From: Funneliformis mosseae
Lineage: Eukaryota; Glomeromycota; Glomeromycetes; Glomerales; Glomeraceae
DNA: 23,691 nt
Direction of reading: 5' to 3'
Assembly (NCBI GenBank): GCA_910592005.1
Contig: CAJVPP010000997.1
Location: forward strand, 1 to 23,691
Shown: positions 9,501-20,103 of the stretch, one piece after another
Position numbering within the stretch: the first letter of the stretch is position 1
How the letters are laid out: the number at the start of each line of letters is the position of its first letter
Notes under the pieces: generated by a model
Database searches by the model: none
What the model was told of the DNA's origin: nothing
What the model saw: the letters and a program-made list of their open reading frames with translations, nothing else
Program-made: the position numbers and the translations under genes

Positions 9501-9679
9501 GCAAGGACGATGATTTTCTGTTTCACATAAGGTTGATAATTTTCAAAATTGTGGCCCGATTTAGGATTTGCAATCATCGTAATGCTGGCTGACATTAAGA
9601 TTGGCCAGAATTTGCGAATCGTAATGTTGGCTGATATTGCATAATTCTGGCCAAATCACAGACAATCATCGTCCCCTGC
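9501..9679. mobile_element. MITE-like foldback element, 179 bp, with 6 bp target duplication
   Basis: The ends are inverted repeats. The left end is GCAAGGACGATGATTTTCTG (9501-9520). The right end (9659-9679), read in reverse, differs by one extra G and one substitution. Both sides are flanked by the same direct repeat ATGGGA (9495-9500 and 9680-9685). Inside are two diverged tandem units of about 44 bp (from 9568 and 9612, both with CGTAATGYTGGCTGAYATT) and a hairpin formed by GGCCAGAATTTGC (9604-9616) and its near-complement ending at 9652. There is no coding capacity. It lies about 40 bp past the stop codon of the two-helix protein gene and may fall in its 3' untranslated region. The superfamily is not assigned. 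Confidence 0.7.
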
Positions 9680-9685
9680 ATGGGA

Positions 9686-10182
9686 GAATCGTTTTTGTAA
9701 GACGTTAGTACATCATGTGATCATAATAAGTTTGACGCGAAATTTTTATTTTATTTTTACATGACAAAATTCACTTAATTGGCCCGTCCTAATGTTTAAT
9801 TTTTATCGAACTGCAGTTACGTATGTCTGATATATGCTGTGCAAAAACTACATTTCGTGCAAGTTATATAGTTTTTTTTTTTTAAAAAAAAATTCTGCTG
9901 CGCCAATTTTAAACTATTTCATTTAATCAAACAACCGTGATTATTATAAAAGCCATGCTCATCAGTGATTAAGAAAATGTATTTCATATTTACGTCAAAG
10001 TTGATCATAAAATACGCACATCTATCAAAAAAAAAAAAAAAAAATAAAAAAAATAATAATATATATTTTTTTTTTTATTGATAAATAGCTTCTTTTGAAT
10101 TTCGACTAATATATATACCTTTGTTAAATAATTCTATAAAAAAAAAAAAAAAATAACCTTTTATATAAAATAAGTAGTTTTC
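9686..10182. other. Intergenic stretch with homopolymer runs
   Basis: No gene is recognised. It contains long A and T runs (10027-10043, 10065-10076, 10138-10152) and a TATA-like TTTTATATAAAATAAG (10158-10173) directly before the start of the next gene. Confidence 0.5.
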
Positions 10183-11126
10183 ATGTATCAAACTTATAAA
10201 GTTCCATTAATAACTTTAAATTCATGTTGCAAAAAACCAATCATGTTCGATGATACCAATATTTTACGTAGCAGGTTCAAGAATTCTTCTTCTGAACATG
10301 ATACAAATAGTACTTTACAAAATACGAGTTCTTTACGTCGCAAAGATATGGAATGCCTGAAAGTTATTATAGATGCTACAACCTTACAGAATACTGTGGT
10401 TGGAGTTAATATGTCTGAAATGACTTCAGGACTTAAAGGTTCAGGCGTAAGAAACAAATTTCTTGTTCAGCAAGATGAGGTACTACTACCACATAAAGAT
10501 AATAAGGGACCTCGAAAACAGGAATTGGAATTAGATATAAACGATTTATTCGAGTATGATGTTGACAACAGGTAACCATTGATGATCTACTCCTCCACTA
10601 TTATTAAACTAATTAACCATGAATTGATAATTTAGTTTTCGAAAAAATGAACAAAATGAACAAGAATCAATTCTTGGAGATGCTGTTGAGGAATTAAATG
10701 AAATAATCTCTAATTCACGATTTTTATACACATCTTCAAAGGGCAAAAATGATGATATCACCTTATCTTCACCTGCTTGGGTACCTTCTCAGGTTTGGAT
10801 GAATTACGCTAGTGTTGGAGAGGAATTTAAACAAGGTTCGTAAATTATTAAAAAATTGCGATCTTTTTCTCTCAAGTCTAATAATTATCTCGAAATCAAT
10901 AGGAATATCATCATCTCCAATCTTAAGACCCCAAAATCCAATTCCTTATCATGAGTCCTTTATGAATCATGATGACAGTGCTGAAAATGATACATTGTTT
11001 CCTCGATCAAATATTTCTTCTGGAACAAAATTGACTAATCCGGATTCACTGAAAAATGACCTTTCATTCAAGGAATGTGGATTTTCGCATTTCAATAGCA
11101 TTGATGTAAATAAAGATAGATTGTAA
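10183..11126 (+). CDS. Orphan protein of 270 residues, three exons
   Basis: Exons are 10183-10571, 10636-10835 and 10903-11126. Introns are 64 bp (gtaacc...tttag, phase 2) and 67 bp (gttcgt...caatag, phase 1). The product is hydrophilic, rich in Ser, Asn and acidic residues, with no signal peptide or membrane helix. Possible ordered pieces are the LKVIIDATTLQNTVVGVN segment, an acidic ELELDINDLFEYDVD segment before the first intron, and SPAWVPSQVWMNY. I do not recognise it. The second donor is non-consensus; if that intron is retained, the protein ends at a TAA just after FKQGS. The start could be 10183 or the in-frame Met at 10243, because the upstream DNA is only homopolymer. Confidence 0.55.
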
Positions 11127-11569
11127 ATACCAAGTAACGTAATTCGCCTAGCTGATTATATTTGTATAAATAGATAGAAATAAAAAATATAATATCGCAT
11201 TTTAGCAGTTTTGTCAATGAATTAATATAGTAGTTAAATAATACTAGGTTAGCAGGATCTGTTGTGTGTCCGAAGCTAAAAACAATAAAAACAACTATAC
11301 CAAAATTTAAAGTGTCGCTTGTGATATGCTATATGATTAATTTCTTAATGCGAAATACGATTCAAGATTAAAGTGGTACGATCAAAGATGGTAGAATTAA
11401 ATATGTTGCAACATACTAAAAAATACACAGCCGTTTATGATTTGTCCATGGAATAATTTGTCATGGAGAGAGTTTATTTAAACTTTGACCATAATAAATT
11501 ATTACTTATATAAAAATACATTAAAACAAAAATTTGATAATTTAGCATGTATTTATTAATTATTATATA
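11127..11569. other. Intergenic flank of the orphan gene
   Basis: Moderately A+T-rich with no open frame of note. AATAAAAAATATAATA near 11180 could provide a polyadenylation signal for the gene ending at 11126. Composition becomes steadily more A+T-rich toward the island that follows. Confidence 0.4.
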
Positions 11570-11928
11570 CAGGATACTTTAATTAAATTTTTTTTTGATG
11601 TTAACATTAAATATAAAAGAACAATTATTAAAAGTATTTTCTTTATGTTGGAAGTGAGAGATCAGTTGGCATTAATTTATTACTCTCAGTTGTATCCGAA
11701 TTCTTTTGTGCAGAATCGTTTTGCAATTATAAAATATAAACTTTAGTTTCTTTATAAAACATATAATGATAAAATAAATAAATAAGGGAACCTTCTATTG
11801 TCTAGTGAGAACTGAAAAATGCATTCACGCGATTTTTTTTACCAAACCTATAAGATGTAAATTAAAATTTTGATTAGATAATCTTTAATCAATATAATTA
11901 TCAAATTTTTTACTAGTTAAAGTAAATA

Positions 11929-12580
11929 CTAATTCTGTAAATCTTTAATGAGAAGAGCTGATACATAATAACATTTACTATAATCTGATGATATAGCAAT
12001 TATTAAACCTTTGAGAATCTCCTCCAAGTGCAATCTAAAATTTGATATAAAATTTTTATAAAGAATAACAAATTCAGATAAATACATCATTAGCCTTAAT
12101 TTTATTAATTATAATTCTTAAAGAATTTAATCATTAATATATTCATAAATTTTAGGTAAAGTGTATACTTCAGAAATGTTATCTACAACTGAAACTTTAT
12201 TTTGATCATAAATATTAAATAAACTAGAATTCTTTATATTCAAAAAGTAAAATAAACAGATTAAAGGATAATCTAATAACCCTTTTTTGTTTAATATAAT
12301 CTAGGTAGTGATAAGAAATTTTTTTGAATTTTATTAATATATTTTTAAAAAAAAGTTTATTATTAATCATTTTCTACTTAAAACATTAGTTTTTTGCTTT
12401 TTTATATTTAGTAATTAAACAAACTAATAATATCTCATTAGTACTGATTAAATTATAAAATACTTTTTTATCATCTGACTCATAATTAAACTTATAATTA
12501 TTATAATCAACTGATATATAATCAGATTTATTTTTACTATAACTATTTAAATTGTTTAAGTAATTATCAAATTCAATATT
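11929..12580 (-). pseudogene. Remnants of an unidentified coding sequence
   Basis: Two open stretches survive on the - strand in this A+T-rich island. One runs from about 12115 down to a TAG at 11929-11931 and contains FRLHLEEILKGLIIA and SSDYSKCYYVSALLIKDLQ. The other, about 12580-12385, contains EFDNYLNNLNSYSKNK and ends TKYKKAKN. Between them the frame is broken by stops and shifts. The residue mix is protein-like and not the Lys/Asn/Ile/Phe/Tyr mix expected from random A+T-rich DNA, so I read them as pieces of one dead gene, likely from a mobile element. I cannot name the family. Confidence 0.3.
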
Positions 12581-12727
12581 ATTATAGTAGACGAATATAT
12601 TATATTATTAGTCAAAAGTAGTTAAGGTATATATGATATTAGTTTGAAAAAATATAATATCAGGATTCTAAATATTTCTAATATAATTATATATGAAATA
12701 ATAAATTACTAATTAAATTGTATTTTA

Positions 12728-12985
12728 ATAGATATAATTATTTATTAATAATTTCTATTAAATAATGTTCCTATTATTCAATTAAAATAATAATTTAATA
12801 ATTTCATCAAATAATGTCTTAATCATTCAATGAAAATTGTAATTTTAATTGTTCTTATCAAATTATATTTATTATTTAATAGAAATAATATTTTGATTAT
12901 TTTAATTTAATAAGTTTTTATTATTTTTACTAAATGATATTTTTATTATTCATTAAGAATAATATTTTATTATTATTTAATTAAA
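12728..12985. repeat. Cluster of diverged direct and inverted A+T-rich repeats
   Basis: A motif of roughly 42 bp beginning AATAATTTC and containing AAATAATGT...ATTATTCAATTAAAAT recurs near 12748 and 12800, with a weaker third copy near 12935. A partly inverted copy (ATTTAATAGAAATAATATTTTGATTA) sits near 12870. Divergence and A+T bias make the boundaries approximate. Confidence 0.35.
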
Positions 12986-14340
12986 ATAAATTAAACTAAA
13001 ATTTTTACAATCTAAAATTAAATTAATTTAATTTGAACTAAAATTTTAATTTAATATAAATCATTCAAAATTTTAATATATTCTACATTAAAATATCCTA
13101 TTATTTAATAATCTAATATCTTATAAAATATTCAAAAATATAATATAATTCAAAATTTAATTAATTTATATTAGAATATTTAAATAATATTCTAGAAAAA
13201 AATTATTATAAAAAGGAAGTATTTATATTAAATAATAAATAGCTTATTATTATATTTTATTTTTCTAATTTTATAAATTATTCTAAATTTAAACATTTTT
13301 ATTAATATAAAAATTAATAAATAATAAAATTAATTATATATTTTTTATTATTTAAATAAATTTTAATAACTAATAAAATCATTCTTTTTTAAGATTTATA
13401 ATATTAAAACTTTAATTTAATTACATTTTATTGATTTATATAAATTTATTTATAAACTTATATAAATTATATTTATAATTTTACATAATTTTATTTTTAT
13501 ATAAGTTTTATAAATTTATATTAATTTATACTTAAGAATTTTTATATAAATAAATTATTACATTAATTAATTAATTTAATTCTATATATATATTTCATAT
13601 ATTAAATATGATTTTAAAGTTTAAAAATATTTAAATATAATATTAACTTAAAAATATTTTTTTAATTTTTATAAAGTATTTATGTATATAAATTTTTATT
13701 TTTATAAAATTATAAAATTATTCTTTACAAATTAATTCTTATTATATATTAAAATAATTCAAATATATATTTTATTAAAAATTTATCTAAACTTATACAA
13801 TTTATGATATATTCAATTAAATAAACTTGTGCAAATTTATGTAAATATGAAAATTATATTCTATTTATCAATTAATTTTAATAATTTTTTTTTATTAAAT
13901 ATATTATATATATTGTAATTTTTTAAAACCAATAATATACAATTTAATAATAATTAGTTAAATTTAAATTTAAAAAATCTTGTAAATAATAATTATAAAG
14001 TTTATATAATAAATATTGATATTATATAAATATTTACAATAATATGATAAAACATGCCGATTTTAGTATATAAAAAATCATTATTGCAAATGAAATTTAA
14101 TTGTCACTAATTTATTGTTTTATTTCTTTAAAAAAAAAATTTAATAATTATGGTTAAAAAGAATTTACTTAATTTATAAAATTGCGCGTAACTGTTAAAA
14201 AAAAAAATAAAATATCAAATTTTTATTATACGGAACATTTATTATTATTTTTAGATACTGTAAATTTCATCATATTACGCCTGATACATATATATGATGA
14301 AAAAAAAAAAAAATAAAAAAAAAAATAAAGATTTGAATTC

Positions 14341-14809
14341 TTAGATTAATTTATATATATAAAGAGCGAATTTAAGTAGTAATTACCAGGATACTAAGGC
14401 TCTTACTACACCCTCCCTTAAATGAAATTGATGAATAATTTCCGAACTTTACTATTTTAAGGGAGACTAATCAAAACTCCGACTTTCAACTTTCAAAGTA
14501 ATAACAATAAATCTATAAACTGCCCATTAAATAAGCTTTAATGTATTAATTCCCAACCCAATAAAATAAATAAAATTGTATAACCCATATTATAGTTAGT
14601 TTATCATATATTAAAATTAAATGTAATGTAAGTAATATTAAGTAAGTATTAAGGTAAAAATAACAAATTAACAGCAAGTACTGCTCGAAATATAAAATTG
14701 TTGCGGTATCAAAATTTATTACACACCCAATTCTTCCCACTGAATAAAATAAATTCATGAGTGAACCAAAGCACCCAAGAACAAAGTTAAAAAGAAATAT
14801 TATAAAATA
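14341..14809. other. Intergenic DNA downstream of the disordered-protein gene
   Basis: Composition returns toward that of the genic regions. A 70-codon open frame on the - strand (14546-14758) is rich in Leu, Tyr and Ile and looks like A+T-rich chance sequence. The region presumably includes the 3' untranslated part of the - strand gene ending at 14810. Confidence 0.4.
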
Positions 14810-16742
14810 TTATAGAAGAAGGATAAAATTATTTTCATAATTTCTCTTATTATTCCAACTAAAATACTCGTCAGCGAATAAAGTTTCCTCTTCACATTCA
14901 CTGACTGGTGAAGAATAAAGCGAAGGACGGTAATAACTAGCTGGAGATGCCGGAACAGTAGGTGGCAAATGATTATAATTCGTTGAATAAAAATTACGCT
15001 TTGATTCTTGATGAGGAGAGAAATATTTATTTTCAGCCCAAATATTGTTCTTGGCGCTTGCGTGAGAAAAGCTAAAATATCCATCGTCATTATTTTTTGT
15101 TTTTTGTGGAGAATTTGAGGGGGTAGAAACTTCATCGAATGGATTGAAATCAAAGCTATTGTTATCAGATAACGTCGTTTGTTTATAATTTTGCTGCTGG
15201 TTCATCAAATTTTGATTAAGCGATAATGCTGGAGGATTGGAAAATAATGAAAATGTAGGAGAAGAGCTAATGCTTTCTGTGGGAGTTATGGGTAGAGAAG
15301 TATTATATCCGGATTTCTTGGTTGGAGGTCCAATAGGTTCTTGAGAAGTTTGGAAACGTGGAGGGGGCACAGTAAGTTTATTTCCAAAAGAAGAATTTTT
15401 TGGTAAACCCGGGTTTGAATTTCCTCGCGCAAGCATAGGAGGAGGAGTTGTATTATTTAACATGTATCTAGACTCAGTTTCATTTAAAGCAGCAAGTGCA
15501 TTATCTAATTGACGCTGTTGAATTAAAATCAAACGTTGTTTATCTTCAAGGAGCTTAGCCTTTTCAATAAGTTCATCATCATCCAGAAATGAATTTTGAT
15601 GTGCAAGGTATGGAGATCGGTTCGAATAGGTTGAAGAAGGAGTAAGTGGTAGTGGGGTAAATTGACCATTGGAAAGTGGTGTGGAAGGATAAGAATCATC
15701 CCATTCGTCTGAAATCGTAAGTCAGAATTGAGAAATCGTTTTATGTAACAAAGTACACCAAATACACCAAACATTCAAACGTGAGACTTACCGACGGAAC
15801 CATTATTTCCGAATCTGCTGTGATTAAAACTTCTACCCCCGCCGTTTTCTATATCCTTATGTCTCATAAACGCATCATCATTACCATTAACAGAGTTTGA
15901 ATCATCCAATTGGAGTCGTAATGGAGGAAATATATCATCGGCATTATCGAATAAATCAAATCCATAGGAAGTATATGGAGTCGAAGGCCTTTGATTCGAA
16001 TTCGAATAAAATTTGCCACCGGAATATGCTGGTGCGTTCCCGTTAAGAGATAATCCTTTAATAGATGAAATACTTCGCTGGGGTTTTAACATTTGTCGGT
16101 TTGTTTGCTGTTGGTACGTTGAGTAAGAATACGATCTTTGATGAAACAAATTTGGTCCCGTTTCTAACAATATTAAATGTGTTATTATATTAGTAAGACA
16201 TAAGAAAATGAAACGCCACTGAAACGTTGAAGGTGTTACATACCACCAACTCTTCTCTGTGAAGGTGTGGGTACCCGCCCAGCAAATCCTTGAAATCGAT
16301 TATTTTTAGAATTTTCAAACATTCTTGTCGCACATTTAATTTCATCAAATTGGGATTTAAATGCACGTGCTTCGTCGTCATCCTGCGAATCTAAAGAGAA
16401 ATTAAAAAAAAAAAAAATGGTCAAAAATCAATTTAAACAAATATACACACGCACACACACACATATAAATATTTTTTGCCTTGACTTACCATGTAGAGCT
16501 TTATCATCTTGTTGATGAGTTTTTTCATTACATGAGGAAACGTTGGTACTTTCCTCATTGATAGAAGTAATCGGTGAACAAGCAATTTTCGTCGTCGTAT
16601 TACTTTCCGCATTATTAATGAGATTATTTTTTTGTTCTTCCAGGGAAACTTTAAAATAATCATTTAATTTATTCGTGACGGAAATATTTTTTGCACTGCG
16701 AGTTGCAGAAGAAACATCAAAATCTCCGTTAAATGAGTACAT
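14810..16742 (-). CDS. Large disordered protein with a coiled coil, four exons (unrecognised)
   Basis: Exons in reading order are 16490-16742, 16244-16390, 15792-16163 and 14810-15708. The three introns are gtaagt...tttag, gtatgt...gttag and gtaagt...ttcag. All are phase 1, and the product is 556 residues. The protein is rich in Ser, Asn, Pro and Gln with many S/T-P sites (PSTP, LTPSS, ITPTES, PSNSPQ). The most ordered parts are residues 85-134 (EARAFKSQFDEIKCATRMFE, then GFAGRVPTPSQRRVGG) and a predicted coiled coil at about 301-337 containing LIEKAKLLEDKQRLILIQQ. An NPF tripeptide (FDFNPFDEV, about 430-440) and FDLFDNADDIF resemble short ligands of endocytic adaptors, which is only a hint. 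There is no signal peptide or membrane helix. The start Met at 16742 is the first in frame after a stop-rich leader. The gene model is good because the frame is kept through four exons; the function is unknown. Confidence 0.75.
16445..16463. repeat. (AC)n microsatellite within intron 1
   Basis: The tract ACACACGCACACACACACA lies inside the first intron of the disordered-protein gene, between its donor (16489) and acceptor (16391). Confidence 0.8.
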
Positions 16743-18800
16743 TTTCACAAAAAAGATCTTTTACAGAAAAAGGTAAAATTTTACAAAGAAGGGAAATGGA
16801 TATAATCAAATTCTTGTAAAATGTGTGTTTATCAGTTTGTTATACTGTTGGTCTTATTTTCTTTCTTTTTCTGTAAATGACTTTTTATCATGTAAAAGAG
16901 AGATTCTTTCGGAAATAGGAAAAGAATCTTAAACAAGTAGCCTTTTATGTTGAAAAACGTAAGTACAAGGATAAAATTTGCAAAGAATGAGGGATAAGAG
17001 AAAAGGCTAGGAAAAAGGTTAATAAATTACAATTACAATTTTACCCCACTTATTTAAACAAAAACGTAGAAAGAATGGATATATCGGGTTAGGAATTTTA
17101 TTTAAAGTTATGAATTTGCGCTGCAAAATCATTCCACTTTTAATAGTTGCTAAAACAACAATGTTGAGAACTCCAGTTTCTAAACTTTGGCCTTATTTTG
17201 TATTTATTTTGCTATTTTAAAAGGATATTCTTTAGTTTAAGTAAAAGACGGAGATTGGTTAGTTCCAAAATTTGACTCGGAGGAACTTAATGATTCAAAT
17301 AAAACCATTATAGTTAATAAAAGCGTTTGTTTTTTTTTTAAACCGAAATTGTATCATATTTATTTTTATTTTATTTTAATTTTAATGTAAGATATGCTCC
17401 GCAAGATTTTCATAGAACCATTTGGATTTTGAAGATTGCTCTAAATTTGGGATTTATTTTAATTGAAATTTCCCTTTTTAATAATGATTAATGAATAAAA
17501 TTTCGGAGAAATGTTTATGGAAATTCGTATTACGGTGAAATTCTCAGCGAAACATTCTCAAATCAGAAACGGAATTACGAAACCGCCGCTCATTTGACAT
17601 TTGGTCTGTGCTGTTCCCAACATTTATATCCCTTTCTGCTATTTTCTGTTGGATTATCCTTGCGTGAAAAAAAGGTGAAAATGGTTCTTTTTGTTTTGAT
17701 TTTATAACTTGAAAAAAGGGCGCAGCAGCACATCCTTTTTGATTTTCAATTTACGTTTTCATACTTTTCCATATGAAAACCGGATAATTGTCAACTGTGA
17801 TAATTATTTATATATTGTATAAATTATATCGATTACAAAACAGGGTGAGCTGCATAATTATGTGCTATTTATAGGTGAAACTTTTACAACACACCAACCA
17901 AAAATTATTTTGCATTTTAAAATAAGTTCGGAAAAAGCTTAAGCTGCACATTAATATAAAGCTTTTCAAAATGGAATTATCAGCACAAATTCAAGGCGTA
18001 ATTATTTATTTTTAATTTTCAGGAAAACAAAGATCTTTTGTATTTTTATAAAAGACCTATATTTTCTTTGTCGATTGATTGTCTATTTTTACCATAAAAA
18101 TAAAGGAAGTAAAGTAAGGACAGAACATATTTGGTATTTATAGCAAGTGGAGGTTGGAAATTCTCCGGTCATGACAATTGTATCCTTTTCTTGAGTAAAA
18201 TGAAATCTAGATAGCATGCACGAGGAAAATTATGACCATTATTATTTTGAAACGATAAAATGAAATACTTTGTTTAACATGTGGTAGCTAAATGGGACGA
18301 TCCCTCACTTTGTCCCATAATGAAATTTACGTTTGAGAAAGATTTTTGGAAATCCGTGAAATCGCTGATGGATTAAATCAATCAGAAAAGGAAATTTGGC
18401 TACCTTTAAGATTTTATAAGCGTTAACTTGTCCCTAAAGATGAGAATGAGAATCTTTTAATTTTCAATTGTATTAAAATTTCTTCACGATCATATGATTT
18501 ACTTTGTATCGTGACATCAATGATAAACACGGTTTGTATATCATTGATAAAAAAGAAGAAATTTTTAAATGCGCTTTTTTTAACAAAAAAATATATATAT
18601 ATATATATATATCTTTATATCTTTTATATGTTTTTTCACCCATCGAAAAGTTGAAGTTCAAACCGATATATTTCAAATCATTTCGACTTGAAATATATAA
18701 AATCGAGTCCATAATTTCATTTGCCAACACTATTTTAAACTTGGGGAAGAACAAGAAGTAACTCCAAGATTAATGAAGTAAGACCGTTTATGTCACTCAA
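16743..18800. other. Two kilobases without a supportable gene
   Basis: The first part presumably holds the promoter and 5' leader of the - strand gene at 16742. A short coding-looking piece near 17248-17335 (KDGDWLVPKFDSEELND) is closed by stops on both sides. The open frames on both strands at 18473-18761 overlap each other around an (AT)n tract and look like chance. No RNA gene or terminal repeats were found. Confidence 0.45.
18591..18612. repeat. (AT)11 microsatellite
   Basis: There are eleven perfect AT units preceded by a run of As. The tract creates the KIYIYIYIYI-type reading in overlapping open frames on both strands. Confidence 0.9.
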
Positions 18801-18822
18801 TTTTGTTTTCGCCAACATCATA

Positions 18823-18973
18823 TGGGACCTTTGCAAAGAAAGGGGGGAAACGGTCGGGAAAAATAAAAAATGAGTTAATGCTAAATCTGAAACATATTTT
18901 TGACCTAAAAATCATATTTTACATAAAAAGTAAAATTGATTTTTCTCCCCCCTTTTCTATTGCAAAGATCCCA
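18823..18973. mobile_element. MITE-like element, about 151 bp, probable TA target duplication
   Basis: The ends are inverted repeats: TGGGACCTTTGCAA on the left (18823-18836) against TGGGATCTTTGCAA read in reverse on the right (18960-18973). Inside these, a G-run block (AAAGGGGGGA, from 18840) matches its complement (CCCCCCTTTT, 18947-18956). A TA lies immediately outside both ends (18821-18822 and 18974-18975), fitting a Tc1/mariner-type (Stowaway-like) insertion. The interior is A+T-rich and noncoding. The open frame at 18803-19012 simply reads through the element. Confidence 0.65.
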
Positions 18974-19012
18974 TATAATCATTATCCCTTTCCGGGCAAT
19001 AAATTATCATGA

Positions 19013-20037
19013 TGATGGACTTTTACCTCTTGAGGTTATATTAAAATTTAATTTTACTTATTGTAAACTAATTTTCTTATCGTTCTAATTTAAGGGAATG
19101 CTCACCCTCTCTAAACACGCAATTTTGTAGTGCATTAATAGAAAGTTGACTGTATTAAAAACCGAAAAAATCAAAATAAATATTGGAAAACGGTTAAAAG
19201 GATGTGAGGCGAAACTAGTTTAGGATCGTTTAGGTCTTTAAGACGAAACTAGTTTAGGAATTAGTCAGAGAGTTTAGCCCGAAACTTTAATTATCACGAA
19301 AATAATAGAGCGAAATCGCCCGAATTCTCCATAATAAGGACAGCAATGATGTCGAGGATTTATCAGATGTTAAATTGTCTTTGTTTAATTTAAATTATTT
19401 AATTAGTTAATTTCTAAATGTTTCATGTTTATTAATATCGATTTTTAAAAATTAAATGACGGTATCTTTTAGTAATAAAATGATATATTATTATTTTAGA
19501 CTGATAATTATATATATGATATGTTTCAATATAATTTATTATCGTGGTCAACCCACATGCATGATGTAGACGATCTTGTTTTTAAATCTTTTAATATTTT
19601 TTTTTGTGATTTCACGGAGTTTATATACAAATTAATTATACAATAAATATATTTTAAGTTAATAAACCTTAAATTAGGTAGGGATTGGAATTCGATTTTA
19701 ATAAATCGTATTAAGCACATGGCGCATTACAATTATTTAAAAGTATAAGCTTGTTATTATAGAGTTGATTTGATCGACATAGTATAAAATAAATTCTCAC
19801 CGTTACGCCACTTTCAGAATCAAATTTTTATATGATATATGAACTTTATTTGGTTAAATTTTTAAATTAGATTATCTTAAGGTCATCAAAATTTCTCATT
19901 TTTTGTGTAACATCAGTCAAAAAAAATCTAAAAATTAGATTTTGGATTCTTATAAATTTCAAAATTTTTTTAACTTTAATTAAAACCATTCCATTATTAA
20001 TAGTTTGAATGTGGGTATTTAATATCCTAGCAAATAT
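19013..20037. other. Intergenic DNA left of the hAT element
   Basis: No gene is recognised. It holds a pair of short direct repeats (separate entry), then A+T-rich sequence. The 64-codon open frame at 19526-19720 on the - strand has no recognisable content. Confidence 0.45.
19210..19259. repeat. Pair of 16 bp direct repeats, 34 bp apart
   Basis: CGAAACTAGTTTAGGA occurs exactly at 19210-19225 and again at 19244-19259. A diverged third piece (CCGAAACTTTAATTA) follows near 19279. The sequence between the exact copies includes CGTTTAGGTC, itself partly similar. Confidence 0.75.
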
Positions 20038-20103
20038 TATTCAAAATCAATTTCTTATCCCATAAAGTGATTTTAATAGCTTAACCCTTAAATATAAATA
20101 TAT
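20038..20103 (+). repeat. Left terminal inverted repeat of the hAT element
   Basis: These 66 bases match the window's final 66 bases perfectly in reverse complement. They include the comparatively GC-containing strings CTTATCCCATAAAGTG and AGCTTAACCCTTAA, which stand out from the A+T-only interior. Confidence 0.95.

Larger units (their letters stand above)
11570..14340. other. Extremely A+T-rich island, probably decayed transposable DNA
   Basis: G and C are rare for more than 2.5 kb, especially 12600-14040, where long runs of only A, T and an occasional C or G alternate. No intact gene, tRNA or terminal repeats are visible. The left part keeps coding-like stretches on the - strand (separate entry), and the right part is low-complexity ATAAATTTATA-type sequence. 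The look matches the inside of the hAT relic at the right end of the window, where transition-type decay is evident. The same process is inferred here. Confidence 0.5.

Noticed and set aside
9495..9685. Possibility that the ATGGGA repeats belong to the inverted ends of the first MITE
   Set aside because: They are in the same orientation on both sides, as a target duplication should be, and not inverted.
14546..14758. 70-codon open frame on the - strand rich in Leu and Tyr
   Set aside because: It has the composition expected of A+T-rich noncoding DNA and no recognisable content.
17248..17335. Coding-looking piece KDGDWLVPKFDSEELND
   Set aside because: It is flanked by stops, has no convincing splice sites, and no neighbouring exon was found. 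It could be a gene fragment but is not supportable.
18473..18761. Overlapping open frames on both strands
   Set aside because: Both run through the (AT)11 tract and encode low-complexity IYIYIY; they are chance frames.
18803..19012. 69-codon open frame on the + strand
   Set aside because: It reads straight through the MITE-like element at 18823-18973.
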